Below, piece after piece: positions 30,060-39,004 of a DNA stretch of 64,000 nucleotides (position 1 is its first letter; every line of letters starts with the position of its first letter). Source of the DNA: DSVZ01 sp037439785 (GTDB lineage Bacteria; Verrucomicrobiota; Verrucomicrobiia; Limisphaerales; J093); assembly GCA_037439785.1 (NCBI GenBank), contig JBBIVJ010000023.1:1-64000 (forward strand). Reading direction: 5' to 3'. The translations under genes and the position numbers were made by a program. The notes beneath the pieces are model-generated. The model was not told the DNA's origin. It worked only from the letters and a program-made list of their open reading frames with translations, and searched no databases.

Positions 30060-30922
30060 GTTCATTGAAAGAACAGTGTCCGCTGGCGGAGAGCACCTTG
30101 AAGCTGGCGGGCCGAGGATAATCCCGGGCGACCGGGGAAAGGTCGGGGCAGGCTGGAGGCCCCGACCCCTGTGAAGCGGAACCGCAAGGACCGCGGAACT
30201 GGCATGATTCACCAGCTCCTCGGACGGCGTTCGCGCGCCGTCAGTGACGCGAGCAGGGAGCTGAGCGGTTAGGGGCGCTGAGAAGCCGCCCCGAGCCGGG
30301 TCAAGTACCGCCGGCTGGCTTCGGGCCGGCGGGAATCGCAGTCACCCAGAGGGTGCGCGGCTGCTACTGTGAACCAGCACGGACCGGGCGACTCTGGCGG
30401 CCCTGCAATATGGGTCCCCGCCAAACGAAAGGCGCCGAAAGGCGAGACAAAGTGAGCGCCCGCGCCGGGAGGCACATCGGGCACGGCAAAGCCCGGGGCC
30501 CCTCCAAAACGCCGGCGATGTTGAAAAGAACACCGCTGGCCTGTGAACGGAAGGCAGCCTGAGAGGTAAGAGGTCAGACCCGTGGCTCCGGGCCAACGCA
30601 CCGCCACAAGCGGTGGCCGACCCGGAGCAAACGGGGGAGACGCGAAAACGGGCTCACAGACGTGTCTCCCCTGGGTCCGCAGGCCGGTGGCGCAACCACC
30701 AGTCGGGCGGGCTTAGAGGCCTCACTCGAAAGTTCCCGCGACCGCAAGGCGCGGGACGGCCCTGCTATGAGGCCGAAACTCCGCCTGCCACGGAGAATGG
30801 CGTCGGGGAGCCGGCAGCCCCCAGTGGCGCCCAATGCCGGCACTTGGGGAAGAGAGCGTGGCGAGCTCCCACACCCACTTTGCCCCCGCCGGGCCGCAAG
30901 GTCTGGCGGGGGCACTGTTTTT
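30060..30922 (+). ncRNA. Large (about 860 nt) highly structured noncoding RNA, family not recognised
   Basis: The region has its own promoter and rho-independent terminator and no coding signal, but is packed with long helices. Examples are 30141-30149 with 30159-30167 (9 bp), 30308-30315 with 30325-30332 (8 bp), 30511-30522 with 30529-30540 (12 bp with one mismatch), 30585-30592 with 30621-30628 (8 bp enclosing another hairpin), 30634-30644 with 30661-30671 (11 bp), and 30718-30724 with 30768-30774 enclosing 30734-30740 with 30750-30756. Several are capped by GNRA loops (GCAA at 30184, 30744 and 30896; GAAA near 30436). It lacks the universal RNase P core (GAGGAAAGTCC) and tmRNA ends. Size and ornateness recall OLE, GOLLD and ROOL RNAs, but I cannot assign it to any of them. 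Confidence 0.7.
30881..30922 (+). terminator. Rho-independent terminator of the large RNA
   Basis: A perfect 10-bp stem, TGCCCCCGCC with GGCGGGGGCA (30881-30890 and 30905-30914), continues inward through about five more pairs to a GCAA tetraloop at 30896-30899. CTG and a T5 run (30918-30922) follow. Confidence 0.85.
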
Positions 30923-30973
30923 ACCCTTCCCCTGCACCGGCCCTCCAGCCCGGTGGTTGCGCCCACGCCCCAC

Positions 30974-31004
30974 AAAAAAAACCGCCGGTGGATGAAACCG
31001 GCGG
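30974..31004 (-). terminator. Rho-independent terminator downstream of the ThuA/DUF1080 gene
   Basis: Read on the minus strand, CCGCCGGT and ACCGGCGG (30997-31004 with 30982-30989) pair around a seven-base loop and are followed by eight T residues (A-run 30974-30981 on the plus strand). It lies 48 bases after the stop of the minus-strand gene and faces the terminator of the large RNA. Confidence 0.85.
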
Positions 31005-31051
31005 GAATTGCGGCCCCCAAGGGGTTTAACGGCCACCGCGTCCCATCCACC

Positions 31052-32467
31052 TCAAGGCAGAACTTTCACCCGTAGATAGCGGAAGGCCACCGCCCCGTGG
31101 TCGCCCTGGAGCAGGAACGGTCCGGGGTCGTTCACGTTGTTGTCGAGCTGCCCGCCCGTGGGCCGGTCGAGGGTGACGTTGTCCATGATTTTTTCGCCGT
31201 TGAGGATCACCGTGGCCCGGTTGCCGATGAGGGTGGCCTCGACCGTCTGCCACTCCCCGGCCTTCTTGGTGGCCATTTTGGCGGGGGCGACCAGGCTGTA
31301 GAAGGAGCCGTTGCTGGTGTTCGAGGGCTGGGTGGCGTCGCCGTCGTCGAGGATTTGGATTTCGTACCGGCCGCGCAGGTAGAAGCCGCTGTTCGCGCCC
31401 TTGGGGACCATGTACTCGTAGCGGACGGTAAAGTTCTTGAACTTCTCGTCGCTGACCAGGTCCGTGCCGTGGCCGTCACGGGGCAGGGTGTTGACCAACA
31501 CGCCGTTTTGGGCGCTCCAGCTTTGCACGCCGGAGGGGTTGCGCAGGCGCCAGCCGGTCAGGTCCACGCCGTTGAACAGGGGCTTGAAACCCTCGGCGGC
31601 TTCGGCAGCGCTGACCCTGTAGGTGAGGTCGCGTGGCCTGCCCTCGCCCGGTTTGAGGCCCAGCGCCCACTCGATGCCGCCGAGCAGGTGCTGCTGGTAG
31701 GCCCGGGCCACCTCCGGCGGGTTGGCGCGCTGGCCACGGCCGTCCTTCCATTCGGCATCCCAGACGTCCTCGCGATGGCCCAGGGCCGTGTAAAACACCC
31801 GTCCCTTGCCGTATTCCTTGCACCAGGAGATGGGGAAGTCGCCCGGGTAACCGCGGTTGGGGTGCTTGTCCAGCCAGAGCAGGCCGCGGACGTTCTCGCG
31901 CTTGAAGTTCTTGAACAGGTAAATCTCGTCAAAGACCGTGTAGGCCTGGCCGAAATGGGCGTTGGCCGGGTGGTGCGGGTCTTCGTTGAGGCAACTGACC
32001 TTGACCTGTTCGTGGTGGGTCAGGAATTCGCCCCCCAGCATCTCGATGAACGGCGGGTAGCCGTGGTAGGTGTCGCTGCAGGAATGCATGCCGATGAACG
32101 CCTTGCCGGACCTGATCCAGTTCAGGAAAAACTCCTTGTCGGGGATGGCCAGCTCGCCGGTGGTGTTGGCGAAGATCACCCCGTCATACTTCAGCAGGTT
32201 CTCGGGCGACATCTTCTCGCGGACCTCGGCGTCGTCCTTGCCATCCGGCCCGCCGCGGACGTAGTCCACGGTGAAGACCTGGGAGGCCTCGCCCAATTGG
32301 GCCAGGACCTTTTCCGCCACCGGGATCGAGCTGTGCCGGAAGCCCTTGGTGGCCGTGACCACCAGCAGTTTTTTGGGGGCGGCCGCCCAGGCCGGCAGGG
32401 CCAGAACCGCCCCGAGGAAGAGCGGCAGCGCCACGCGCCGCAGGGAAGTCGAACAGGAGGATTTCAT
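31052..32467 (-). CDS. Exported ThuA domain and DUF1080 (3-keto-disaccharide hydrolase-like) fusion
   Basis: 471 residues from ATG 32467, which starts a clear signal peptide (RRVALPLFLGAVLALPAWAA). Earlier in-frame codons add non-signal sequence. The N-terminal ThuA domain, a glutamine-amidotransferase-like fold tied to sugar utilisation, has VVTATKGFRHSSIPVAEKV, FIGMHSCSDTY and WCKEYGKGRVFYTALGH. The C-terminal DUF1080 beta-sandwich begins GFKPLFNGVDLTGWRL and includes FTVRYEYMVPKGANSGFYLR. Such fusions are typical of Planctomycetota and Verrucomicrobiota and probably act on carbohydrates in the periplasm. Confidence 0.92.
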   Translation of the reverse strand: MKSSCSTSLRRVALPLFLGAVLALPAWAAAPKKLLVVTATKGFRHSSIPVAEKVLAQLGEASQVFTVDYVRGGPDGKDDAEVREKMSPENLLKYDGVIFANTTGELAIPDKEFFLNWIRSGKAFIGMHSCSDTYHGYPPFIEMLGGEFLTHHEQVKVSCLNEDPHHPANAHFGQAYTVFDEIYLFKNFKRENVRGLLWLDKHPNRGYPGDFPISWCKEYGKGRVFYTALGHREDVWDAEWKDGRGQRANPPEVARAYQQHLLGGIEWALGLKPGEGRPRDLTYRVSAAEAAEGFKPLFNGVDLTGWRLRNPSGVQSWSAQNGVLVNTLPRDGHGTDLVSDEKFKNFTVRYEYMVPKGANSGFYLRGRYEIQILDDGDATQPSNTSNGSFYSLVAPAKMATKKAGEWQTVEATLIGNRATVILNGEKIMDNVTLDRPTGGQLDNNVNDPGPFLLQGDHGAVAFRYLRVKVLP

Positions 32468-32768
32468 GGTTTGTCGTTGATATGTCTCGGCGAATTGCGT
32501 CCCCAGCCGACGCCGGCCCGGGGAACGGCATTCATTCAAGGCCCAAAACCCCGGCCCGGCAAGCGGGCATTGGGCCCCCACCACCGGTCAAACGAACCTG
32601 CCACACGGCCCTACGCGCAATCTCCCCAGCCCGGCCTTCGGCGTGGCTGCTGCAACCGGTAGCCACTTTTCCCGATTACCCGCTGGCCTCTGCTCCTCTG
32701 AGCTGCCAAGCCGGCCCGCGCTGGCCAAATCCGCGTGCACGGACCGGCGTTCCTGCTAGGCTGCGGGC

Positions 32769-33680
32769 GTGGTGACATCCCTGTGCCGTTTCGAACTGCC
32801 CGCCCCCGAGCTTCCGCCGGGGCAGGCGCCCGACCTGTCTCCCGCCGCGGCGCCCCGCGTAGGGCTGGTCCTGCCCGAGGCCCGACGTGTCCTGGACCTG
32901 ACCCTGGCCGGCGCCGTCACCCTGACGGCGCTGCTGGAGCGCCCCGACCTCCCAGCCTGGTTGGCGGCCCGGGCCGCCCGCGCAGATTTGCCCGCCCATG
33001 CGCTGGACGCCGTCCGCCTGCTGGCGCCGGTGGAGCGTCAGGAAGTCTGGGCCGCCGGTGTGACCTACCTCCGCAGCAAGACCGCCCGCATGGAGGAATC
33101 GGCCTTCAGCGCCAGCGCCTACGATCGCGTGTACGACGCGCCGCGGCCGGAGCTGTTCTTCAAGGCCCTGGCCGAAAAGGTGGTCGCCCCCGGCGAGCCG
33201 ATCGGCCTGCGCCGCGACTCCCGGTGGACGGTCCCCGAGCCGGAGCTGGCCCTGGTGCTCACCGCCTCCGGCCGCGTGGCCGGCTGCACCCTCGGCAACG
33301 ACGTCAGCGCCCGCGACATCGAGGGCGAAAACCTCCTCTATCTACCCCAGGCCAAAATCTACGACCGCTCCTGCGCGCTGGGGCCCTGGATCACGGTGGG
33401 GCCGGACGAGGCCACGGTGCGCGGCTGGGAAATCACCCTGTGCATCCGCCGCGGGGGGAGCGAGGTGTTCGCCGGCCGCACCGAAGTGGGGCGCCTCAAA
33501 CGCGGCTTCACCGAGCTGGCCGAATGGCTGTTCCGCGCCCAGCATTTTCCCCACGGGGCGGTGTTGCTGACCGGCACGGGCATCGTGCCGCCGGACGACT
33601 TCGCCCTGCGGGCCGGTGACGAGGTCGAGATCACCGCCCCCGGCCTGGGGCGCTTGTTCAATCCTGTGGTGGCGGTCTGA
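32769..33680 (+). CDS. Fumarylacetoacetate hydrolase-family protein
   Basis: 303 residues from GTG 32769. The C-terminal FAH domain contains EVWAAGVTYLRSKTARMEES, RPELFFKALAEKVVAPGEPI, the metal-ligand segment VPEPELALVL, GNDVSARDIEGENLLYLPQAK and FPHGAVLLTGTGIVPPDDF. These match FAH-family enzymes that cleave or hydrate acylpyruvate-like or 2-keto-3-deoxy sugar acids. In this branch many are annotated as 2-keto-3-deoxy-D-arabinonate dehydratase-like, but the substrate cannot be set from sequence alone. An 81-base gap separates it from pheT. Confidence 0.85.
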   Translation: MVTSLCRFELPAPELPPGQAPDLSPAAAPRVGLVLPEARRVLDLTLAGAVTLTALLERPDLPAWLAARAARADLPAHALDAVRLLAPVERQEVWAAGVTYLRSKTARMEESAFSASAYDRVYDAPRPELFFKALAEKVVAPGEPIGLRRDSRWTVPEPELALVLTASGRVAGCTLGNDVSARDIEGENLLYLPQAKIYDRSCALGPWITVGPDEATVRGWEITLCIRRGGSEVFAGRTEVGRLKRGFTELAEWLFRAQHFPHGAVLLTGTGIVPPDDFALRAGDEVEITAPGLGRLFNPVVAV

Positions 33681-33761
33681 ATTTTGGAGTCTCGGGCACT
33701 GTGCGGATTGGGATTGAGCCGTCAGTCCGGGTCGTGGTTAGCATCCCCGCCACTTTTGGTC

Positions 33762-36221
33762 ATGAAAGTCACCCTCAACTGGCTCAAACACTACGTGGAC
33801 TTCGACTGGTCGGCTGACGAACTGGCCGAGCGCCTGACCATGCTCGGCGTCGAGGTCGAGGGCGTCCAAAAGCTCGCCGGCGAATACGAGGGCATCGTCG
33901 TCGCCCAGGTGCTCTCCCGTGAAAAACACCCCAACGCCGACAAGCTCTCCGTTTGCCGCGTCCACGACGGCCGGGGCGAGCGCCAGATCGTCTGCGGCGC
34001 CACCAACTTCCAGCCCGGCGACAGGGTGCCGCTCATCCTCCCCGGCGCCAGCCTGCCCGCTGCCCCCGGCGGCCAGCCGGTCACGATCAAGGTGGGCAAA
34101 ATCCGCGGCATCGAAAGCCACGGCATGTTGTGCTCGCCCGCGGAACTGGGCCTGGCCGAGGATGCCAGCGGCCTGATGATCCTGCCGGCGGACGCCCCGG
34201 TTGGCCGGCCCTTCGCCGAGTTTCTCGGCCGCGCCGGCAGCGACGCCGTGCTCGACCTGGAAGTCACCCCCAACCGCCCCGACCTCAACAGCGTCATCGG
34301 CATCGCCCGCGAAATTGCCGCCGTCACCGGCCAGCCGCTGCGCCGGCCGGAGGTCACCCTGTGCGAAAGCGAGCCCGCCGCGGTCGAGCTGGTCGCGGTG
34401 CAGATCGAGGCCCCCGACCTGTGCCCGCGCTACACCGCCCGGGTCATCCGGGGTGTCCGGATCGGCCCCAGCCCCCCCTGGCTGCGCGCGCTGCTCGAAA
34501 AGGTCGGCCTGCGCCCCATCAACAACGTGGTGGACGTGACCAACTACGTCATGTGGGAAAGCGGCCAGCCGCTGCACGCCTTCGATTACCGGCTGCTGGC
34601 CCGCGGGGCCGACGGCCGGCCCACCATCCGCGTGCGCCGCGCCGCCGAGGGCGAACGCTTCACCACCCTCGACGGCCAGACCCACACCCTCAACCACGAG
34701 CACCTGCTCATCGCCGACCCCGAAAAAGGTATCGCCCTGGCCGGCATCATGGGCGGCCAGAACACCGAAATCCACGACCGCACCGAGGACGTGTTGCTGG
34801 AAAGCGCCGCCTTCGCCCCCGCCAACATCCGTCGCACCAGCAAGGCCCTGGGCCTGCGCACCGACGCCAGCTACCGCTTCGAGCGCGGGGCGGACCTCGA
34901 GGCCGTCGAGTGGGCCAGCCGCCGCGCCGCCCAACTCCTGCTCGCAACCGCGGGCGGTCAACTCGCCACGGGCGTGGTGGATGCCTACCCCGAACCCCTG
35001 CCGCCCCGCCAGATCACCCTGCGGCCCGCCCGGGTCAACGAACTGCTGGGCCTCGCCCTGCAGCCCGGCGAAATCGAGTACTACCTGGGCCAGCTCGGCC
35101 TGCGGCGTCTGGACCGCAAACCCCGGCCGGTGGACGCTCCCGCACCCCCCGAGCCCTCCCCCTGGCAAATCCCCAGTTGGCGACCCGACCTCAAGCGCGA
35201 GGCCGACCTCATCGAGGAGGTCTGCCGCCTGCACGGCGTCGAGAAGATTCCCGCCACCCCCCCCCGCGGCGCCCACGGCTGGCACCCGTGCGACGACGTC
35301 CATGACCTGCTCGCCAAGGCGCGCCGCCTCCTCACCGGCCTGGGCCTGGATGAGGCGCAAGGCCAAACCCTCATCCGGGCGGCCGATGCCGAGTGGCTGG
35401 CCGGGCCGGCCGGCTTCGTGCGCCTGGCCAACCCGCTCAGCAGCGACATGGACGCACTGCGCCCCAGCCTCTTGCCCGGCCTCCTGGATTCGCTCCGGCA
35501 CAACGCCGGCCGCCGCCAGGGCGACCTGGCCCTGTTCGAGATCGGCCGCGTCTTTGCCCCGGAGGGCGACACCGTCCGGGAAACCCGCCGCCTGGCCGTG
35601 GCCCTCACCGGCCGGCGCCAGCCCGTGTTCTGGGCCGGCGCCGAACGCGACGCCCTGTACGAACTGGCCGACCTCAAAGGCGTGCTGGAAACCTTCCTCG
35701 AACACTTCGGCCGGCGCGGGGTGGTCTGCTCGCCGCTGCCGGCCGGCGGGCCGTTCTTCCTCGAATCGGCGGCGCTGACCCTGGGCGGGCGCGTGCCGCT
35801 GGGCGTGTTGGGCCAACTGGCCCCCCGGCTGGCCCGCGCCCATGACCTGGCCACGCCGGTCTTCCTGGCCGAGCTGGACCTGGACGAATTGCTGGCCCGC
35901 CGCCAGCCGGTCAAGACCTTCAAGCCGCTGCCGCAATTCCCCGCCATCCGGCGCGACGTGGCCCTGCTCGTGCCCGAGAGCGTCACCCACGACGCTGTAC
36001 TGGCCGCGTTGAAGGCCGCGCGGGTGCCCCACCTCGAGCAGGTCGAGCTGTTCGACGTGTTTCGCGGGCCGAGCGTCCCCCCCGGCCAGAAGAGCCTGGC
36101 CTACGCCCTCACCTACCGCGCTGCCGACCGCACCCTCACGGATGAAGAGGTCAACCGTGCCCATGCCGGCCTGGTCGAACACCTCAAGCGCACCCTGCCG
36201 GCCACCGTCCGCGAAGGTTGA
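33762..36221 (+). CDS. pheT: Phenylalanyl-tRNA synthetase beta subunit
   Basis: 819 residues from ATG 33762, where MKVTLNWLKHYVDFDWSADE is the standard N-terminus; an open frame from 33684 is not needed. Domains in order are the EMAP/OB tRNA-binding domain (ILSREKHPNADKLSVCRVHD-like region), B3/4 editing domain, B5 (RPARVNELLGLALQPGEIEY), the class-II core-like domain (NPLSSDMDALRPSLLPGLLD) and the ferredoxin-fold anticodon-binding domain ending VNRAHAGLVEHLKRTLPATV. It works as an alpha2beta2 enzyme with PheS, but pheS is not next to it, which is unusual. recF follows 86 bases downstream. Confidence 0.96.
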   Translation: MKVTLNWLKHYVDFDWSADELAERLTMLGVEVEGVQKLAGEYEGIVVAQVLSREKHPNADKLSVCRVHDGRGERQIVCGATNFQPGDRVPLILPGASLPAAPGGQPVTIKVGKIRGIESHGMLCSPAELGLAEDASGLMILPADAPVGRPFAEFLGRAGSDAVLDLEVTPNRPDLNSVIGIAREIAAVTGQPLRRPEVTLCESEPAAVELVAVQIEAPDLCPRYTARVIRGVRIGPSPPWLRALLEKVGLRPINNVVDVTNYVMWESGQPLHAFDYRLLARGADGRPTIRVRRAAEGERFTTLDGQTHTLNHEHLLIADPEKGIALAGIMGGQNTEIHDRTEDVLLESAAFAPANIRRTSKALGLRTDASYRFERGADLEAVEWASRRAAQLLLATAGGQLATGVVDAYPEPLPPRQITLRPARVNELLGLALQPGEIEYYLGQLGLRRLDRKPRPVDAPAPPEPSPWQIPSWRPDLKREADLIEEVCRLHGVEKIPATPPRGAHGWHPCDDVHDLLAKARRLLTGLGLDEAQGQTLIRAADAEWLAGPAGFVRLANPLSSDMDALRPSLLPGLLDSLRHNAGRRQGDLALFEIGRVFAPEGDTVRETRRLAVALTGRRQPVFWAGAERDALYELADLKGVLETFLEHFGRRGVVCSPLPAGGPFFLESAALTLGGRVPLGVLGQLAPRLARAHDLATPVFLAELDLDELLARRQPVKTFKPLPQFPAIRRDVALLVPESVTHDAVLAALKAARVPHLEQVELFDVFRGPSVPPGQKSLAYALTYRAADRTLTDEEVNRAHAGLVEHLKRTLPATVREG

Positions 36222-36307
36222 AAGCGCCGCGCGCCGGCCCGCTCGCGTCGGCCGGCCGGGCGGATTTGCGACGTGAGTTTTGCCCCGGCCTGCCCTACAC
36301 CGCCGCC

Positions 36308-37393
36308 GTGCACCTGGCGCATCTGAGGCTCCGCGACTTCCGCAATTACGTGCGGCTGGACGCCGACTTCGGCCCGGGCTTTCACCTGCTCCTGGGCGAC
36401 AACGCCCAGGGCAAGACCAACCTCCTGGAGGCCATCTACCTGCTGGCCACGCTGCGGTCTTTCCGCGGCGTGGGCAGCGCCCAGTTGGTCCGCCACGGCG
36501 CCCCCGGCTACTTCGTCGGCGCCCGCGTGCTGGCCGCCGGCACCAGCGACATCCGCCTGTACTGGTCACCCACCGCCCGGAGCCTCACCCTCAACCAGCG
36601 CCCGGTCCGGCGCCTGGCCGACTACCTGGGCACGCTGCGCGTGGTGGTCTTCTGCACCGAGGACCTCCAGCTCATCAAGGGCCCCGCCGGCCGCCGCCGC
36701 CGTTTCCTGGACCTGTTGCTCACCCAGACCCACCCCGGCTACCTCACCGTGTTGCAGCGGTACATGCAGGCACTGCGCGCGCGCAACGCCCTGCTCAAGA
36801 GCCGGCCGGTGGACGCCGCGGCCCTGGCCGGGTTCACCCGCGAACTGGTGGCCGCCGGGGAGGAAATCCAGCGCCGCCGCAGCGAACTGGTTCCCCGCCT
36901 CTCCGCCCTCACCCGCCTGGCCTGCCGCCGCATCGCCCGCGAGGCCGAAGAGCTCCGGCTGGACTACGCTCCGGGCGTCCAGGGCCGCCTGGCGGCGGAA
37001 CTCGAGCGGCAGGCGGACCGCGAGCGGGCCCTGCGCACCACGGTGATCGGGCCGCACCGGGATGAACTGCGGATTTTGCTGGAGGAACGGCCCGCCGCGC
37101 AGTTCGCCAGCGAGGGCCAGAAGCGCACCCTGGCCCTTGCCCTGAAGATGGCCCAGGCCGAGTACCTCACCGGCCTGCACGGCACCCCGCCGGTCCTGCT
37201 GCTGGATGATGTGATGGGCGAACTGGACGCCTCCCGCCGCGCCGGTTTGCTGCCGTTGCTGGAGCGGGCCCACCACGCCAGCGGCCAGGTGTTCATGACC
37301 TGCACCGAGGAGCAATGGCCCCGCGAACTGGGCCGGCGGCTCCAACGCTGGCAGGTCCGGGCCGGTGAGCTGCGGGCGTTGACACCCGCTTGA
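36308..37393 (+). CDS. recF: DNA replication and repair protein RecF
   Basis: 361 residues from GTG 36308, where VHLAHLRLRDFRNYVRLDAD is the usual N-terminus. Walker A is LGDNAQGKTNLLEAIYLLA. Other RecF landmarks are RSFRG, DLQLIKGPAGRRRRFLDLLL, TVIGPHRDEL, ASEGQKRTLALALKMAQ (signature) and LLLDDVMGELDASRR (Walker B, D-loop). RecF loads RecA at single-strand gaps through RecOR. It normally sits near dnaA-dnaN; here it follows pheT. Confidence 0.95.
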   Translation: MHLAHLRLRDFRNYVRLDADFGPGFHLLLGDNAQGKTNLLEAIYLLATLRSFRGVGSAQLVRHGAPGYFVGARVLAAGTSDIRLYWSPTARSLTLNQRPVRRLADYLGTLRVVVFCTEDLQLIKGPAGRRRRFLDLLLTQTHPGYLTVLQRYMQALRARNALLKSRPVDAAALAGFTRELVAAGEEIQRRRSELVPRLSALTRLACRRIAREAEELRLDYAPGVQGRLAAELERQADRERALRTTVIGPHRDELRILLEERPAAQFASEGQKRTLALALKMAQAEYLTGLHGTPPVLLLDDVMGELDASRRAGLLPLLERAHHASGQVFMTCTEEQWPRELGRRLQRWQVRAGELRALTPA

Positions 37394-37537
37394 ACGCGGG
37401 GCCGCGTGCCCCGCTCGAAAGCGGTCAGGGACGGCCCATCCGGGAAATCCCCGACAAAAAAAACGATTTCTGGCGTTGACAATCGCCGGGCCGCGACGGA
37501 GCTTCCCCGGCAAGGAAGTTTCTAGGAAGGAAGGACT

Positions 37538-37879
37538 ATGACGTCGAATCATCGCTTGGCGCCCTCGAGCGGCCGGCGGACCGAGGGGCCACCTTCATCG
37601 GGCACGGTCGAGGAAAAGCTTCTTCGGAGTGAGCGTTTCCAGATCGAACGCAAAACGTTCACCTTGTCCCTGCGGGAAAACCCCCGAGGCCGCTTCCTGC
37701 GCATCACCGAAGATGTCTCCGGACGTCACGATACCGTCATCGTGCCCGCCCCGGGCCTGGATGAGTTTGTGCGGGTGCTGACGGACATGGCCCGGACCAA
37801 CGCCGAGACCCCTTACGAAGGGCCGCCGGTGCCGCCCCCGGAGTCTCCGCCGTCCACCGCCTCGGGCGAGGCGGCCTGA
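37538..37879 (+). CDS. DUF3276/PUR-family nucleic-acid-binding protein
   Basis: 113 residues. The central LRSERFQIERKTFTLSLREN, then RGRFLRITED and TVIVPAPGLDEFVRVL match the DUF3276/Pur-alpha fold known from Bacteroidota and spirochaetes, which binds single-stranded nucleic acid as a dimer. Flanks are Pro/Ser-rich. The start is well supported by the Shine-Dalgarno run GGAAGGAAGGA ending four bases before ATG. Its last 67 bases overlap the 3' end of rsfS on the opposite strand. Confidence 0.85.
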   Translation: MTSNHRLAPSSGRRTEGPPSSGTVEEKLLRSERFQIERKTFTLSLRENPRGRFLRITEDVSGRHDTVIVPAPGLDEFVRVLTDMARTNAETPYEGPPVPPPESPPSTASGEAA

Positions 37880-38253
37880 GCGGCTTGGCGTGCGCGGGGG
37901 CGACTGACGCGTCCCGCCCGGAGCCGCGGCGCATCCCCCCACAAGCTTTCCAGGGAGTAGAGGGCACGGGTGTCGGGGTGCATCACGTGCACAATCACGT
38001 CCAGGTAGTCCAGCACCACCCAATGGCTGGCCCAGTTGCCGTCCCGAGCGCGGGGGCGCAGGTGATGCTCCTTCTCCAACTTTTCGACAATCTCCTCCCC
38101 GATGGCCCGCAGGTGCGGTTCGCTCTTCCCCGAGGCCAGCACAAAAAAATCGGTGATGCTGGAAAGCCCGCGCACGTCCAGCACCACCAGGTCTTCGGCC
38201 TTTTTGCCCTCGGCGAGGGCGCGGCAGCGCAGCGCCAGTCGTTTGGCATCCAT
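37813..38253 (-). CDS. rsfS: Ribosomal silencing factor RsfS
   Basis: 146 residues from ATG 38253. The core is AEGKKAEDLVVLDVRGLSSI, TDFFVLASGKSEPHLRAIGE, and NWASHWVVLDYLDVIVHVMH, all characteristic. RsfS binds L14 and blocks 30S joining when nutrients are scarce. A 30-residue Gly/Ala/Arg tail extends beyond the family domain and overlaps DUF3276 on the other strand. It lies directly downstream of nadD, the usual pairing. Confidence 0.93.
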   Translation of the reverse strand: MDAKRLALRCRALAEGKKAEDLVVLDVRGLSSITDFFVLASGKSEPHLRAIGEEIVEKLEKEHHLRPRARDGNWASHWVVLDYLDVIVHVMHPDTRALYSLESLWGDAPRLRAGRVSRPRARQAAQAASPEAVDGGDSGGGTGGPS

Positions 38254-38279
38254 CCGCGGCAACGTTCGGCAAAATCGGC

Positions 38280-38855
38280 TCAGAGATAAAGTCCGGAATG
38301 CCGGATGGCCTCCGCCACGGCCGGGGGCACCCAGGGCTCCAATGGCAGGCCGGCCCGGACCCGCTCCCGCACCATCGAGGCGGAAATCCCCGTGGGCACC
38401 CCCGTCAGATGGCGCAGGCGGAACGGCGCCGGCAGGCTGGCCGGCGCGGCGCCCGGGCGGTTGACCACCAGAAATTCCACCAGGCCAGCCAGGGCCTCGG
38501 CCTCCCGCCAGAGGGGCAGCAGCGGCACATGGTCGCCGCCCAGCAACCAGAACCACGTCGCCCCCGGTGCCTCCGCCACGCAGGCGCGCACCGTCTCGAT
38601 GGTGTAGGAGACGCCGCCCCGTTCCACCTCACGGGTGTCCACGCGGCACTGCGTCCAGCCGGCCAGGGCCAGGCGCAACCAGCGCACCCGCTCGGCGGCC
38701 GGCGCCAGGGGTTGATCGGGTTTGAAGGGGGATTGGGCGGCCGGGATGAAAATCAACCGGTCCAGGCGCGCCTCCTCGAGGGCGGCGCGGGCCATGATCA
38801 GGTGCCCACAATGGACAGGATTGAAGGAGCCGCCGAACAAACCAATCCGCTTCAC
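38280..38855 (-). CDS. nadD: Nicotinate-nucleotide adenylyltransferase
   Basis: 191 residues from GTG 38855; an ATG at 38891 would add 12 residues before the first strand. The nucleotidyl-transferase motif is GLFGGSFNPVHCGHLIMAR (the HxGH site). FIPAAQSPFKPDQPLAPAAE and the C-terminal TGISASMVRERVRAGLPLEP (ISSTxxR-like) complete the family signature. NadD makes deamido-NAD from nicotinate mononucleotide and ATP. The gap to rsfS is 26 bases, and both probably share a transcript. Confidence 0.94.
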   Translation of the reverse strand: MKRIGLFGGSFNPVHCGHLIMARAALEEARLDRLIFIPAAQSPFKPDQPLAPAAERVRWLRLALAGWTQCRVDTREVERGGVSYTIETVRACVAEAPGATWFWLLGGDHVPLLPLWREAEALAGLVEFLVVNRPGAAPASLPAPFRLRHLTGVPTGISASMVRERVRAGLPLEPWVPPAVAEAIRHSGLYL

Positions 38856-39004
38856 CCGGCCAGCATAGGGCAGAACCCGCCGCTGAACCATCCGGGAATG
38901 GCCGGCCGGTGGCGGAGGGCAGGGCAGGTCAGCCGGCAGCGGCAGGTCTGGCCCGCTCTTCGCCCCCGGCTCCGCCGGCGGCGGGCGGGCGGCGGGCGGG
39001 CGGC

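Noticed and set aside
30060..30922. RNase P RNA or tmRNA as identity of the large RNA
   Set aside because: GGTAAGAG and CCCGGAGCAAA near 30565-30630 resemble parts of RNase P RNA, but the universal GAGGAAAGTCC and CAGAACCCGGCTTA segments are absent and the length is about twice too great. There is no tRNA-like end, so it is not tmRNA.
37476..37481. TTGACA as promoter of the DUF3276 gene
   Set aside because: A perfect -35 hexamer, but no acceptable -10 at 15-19 bases.
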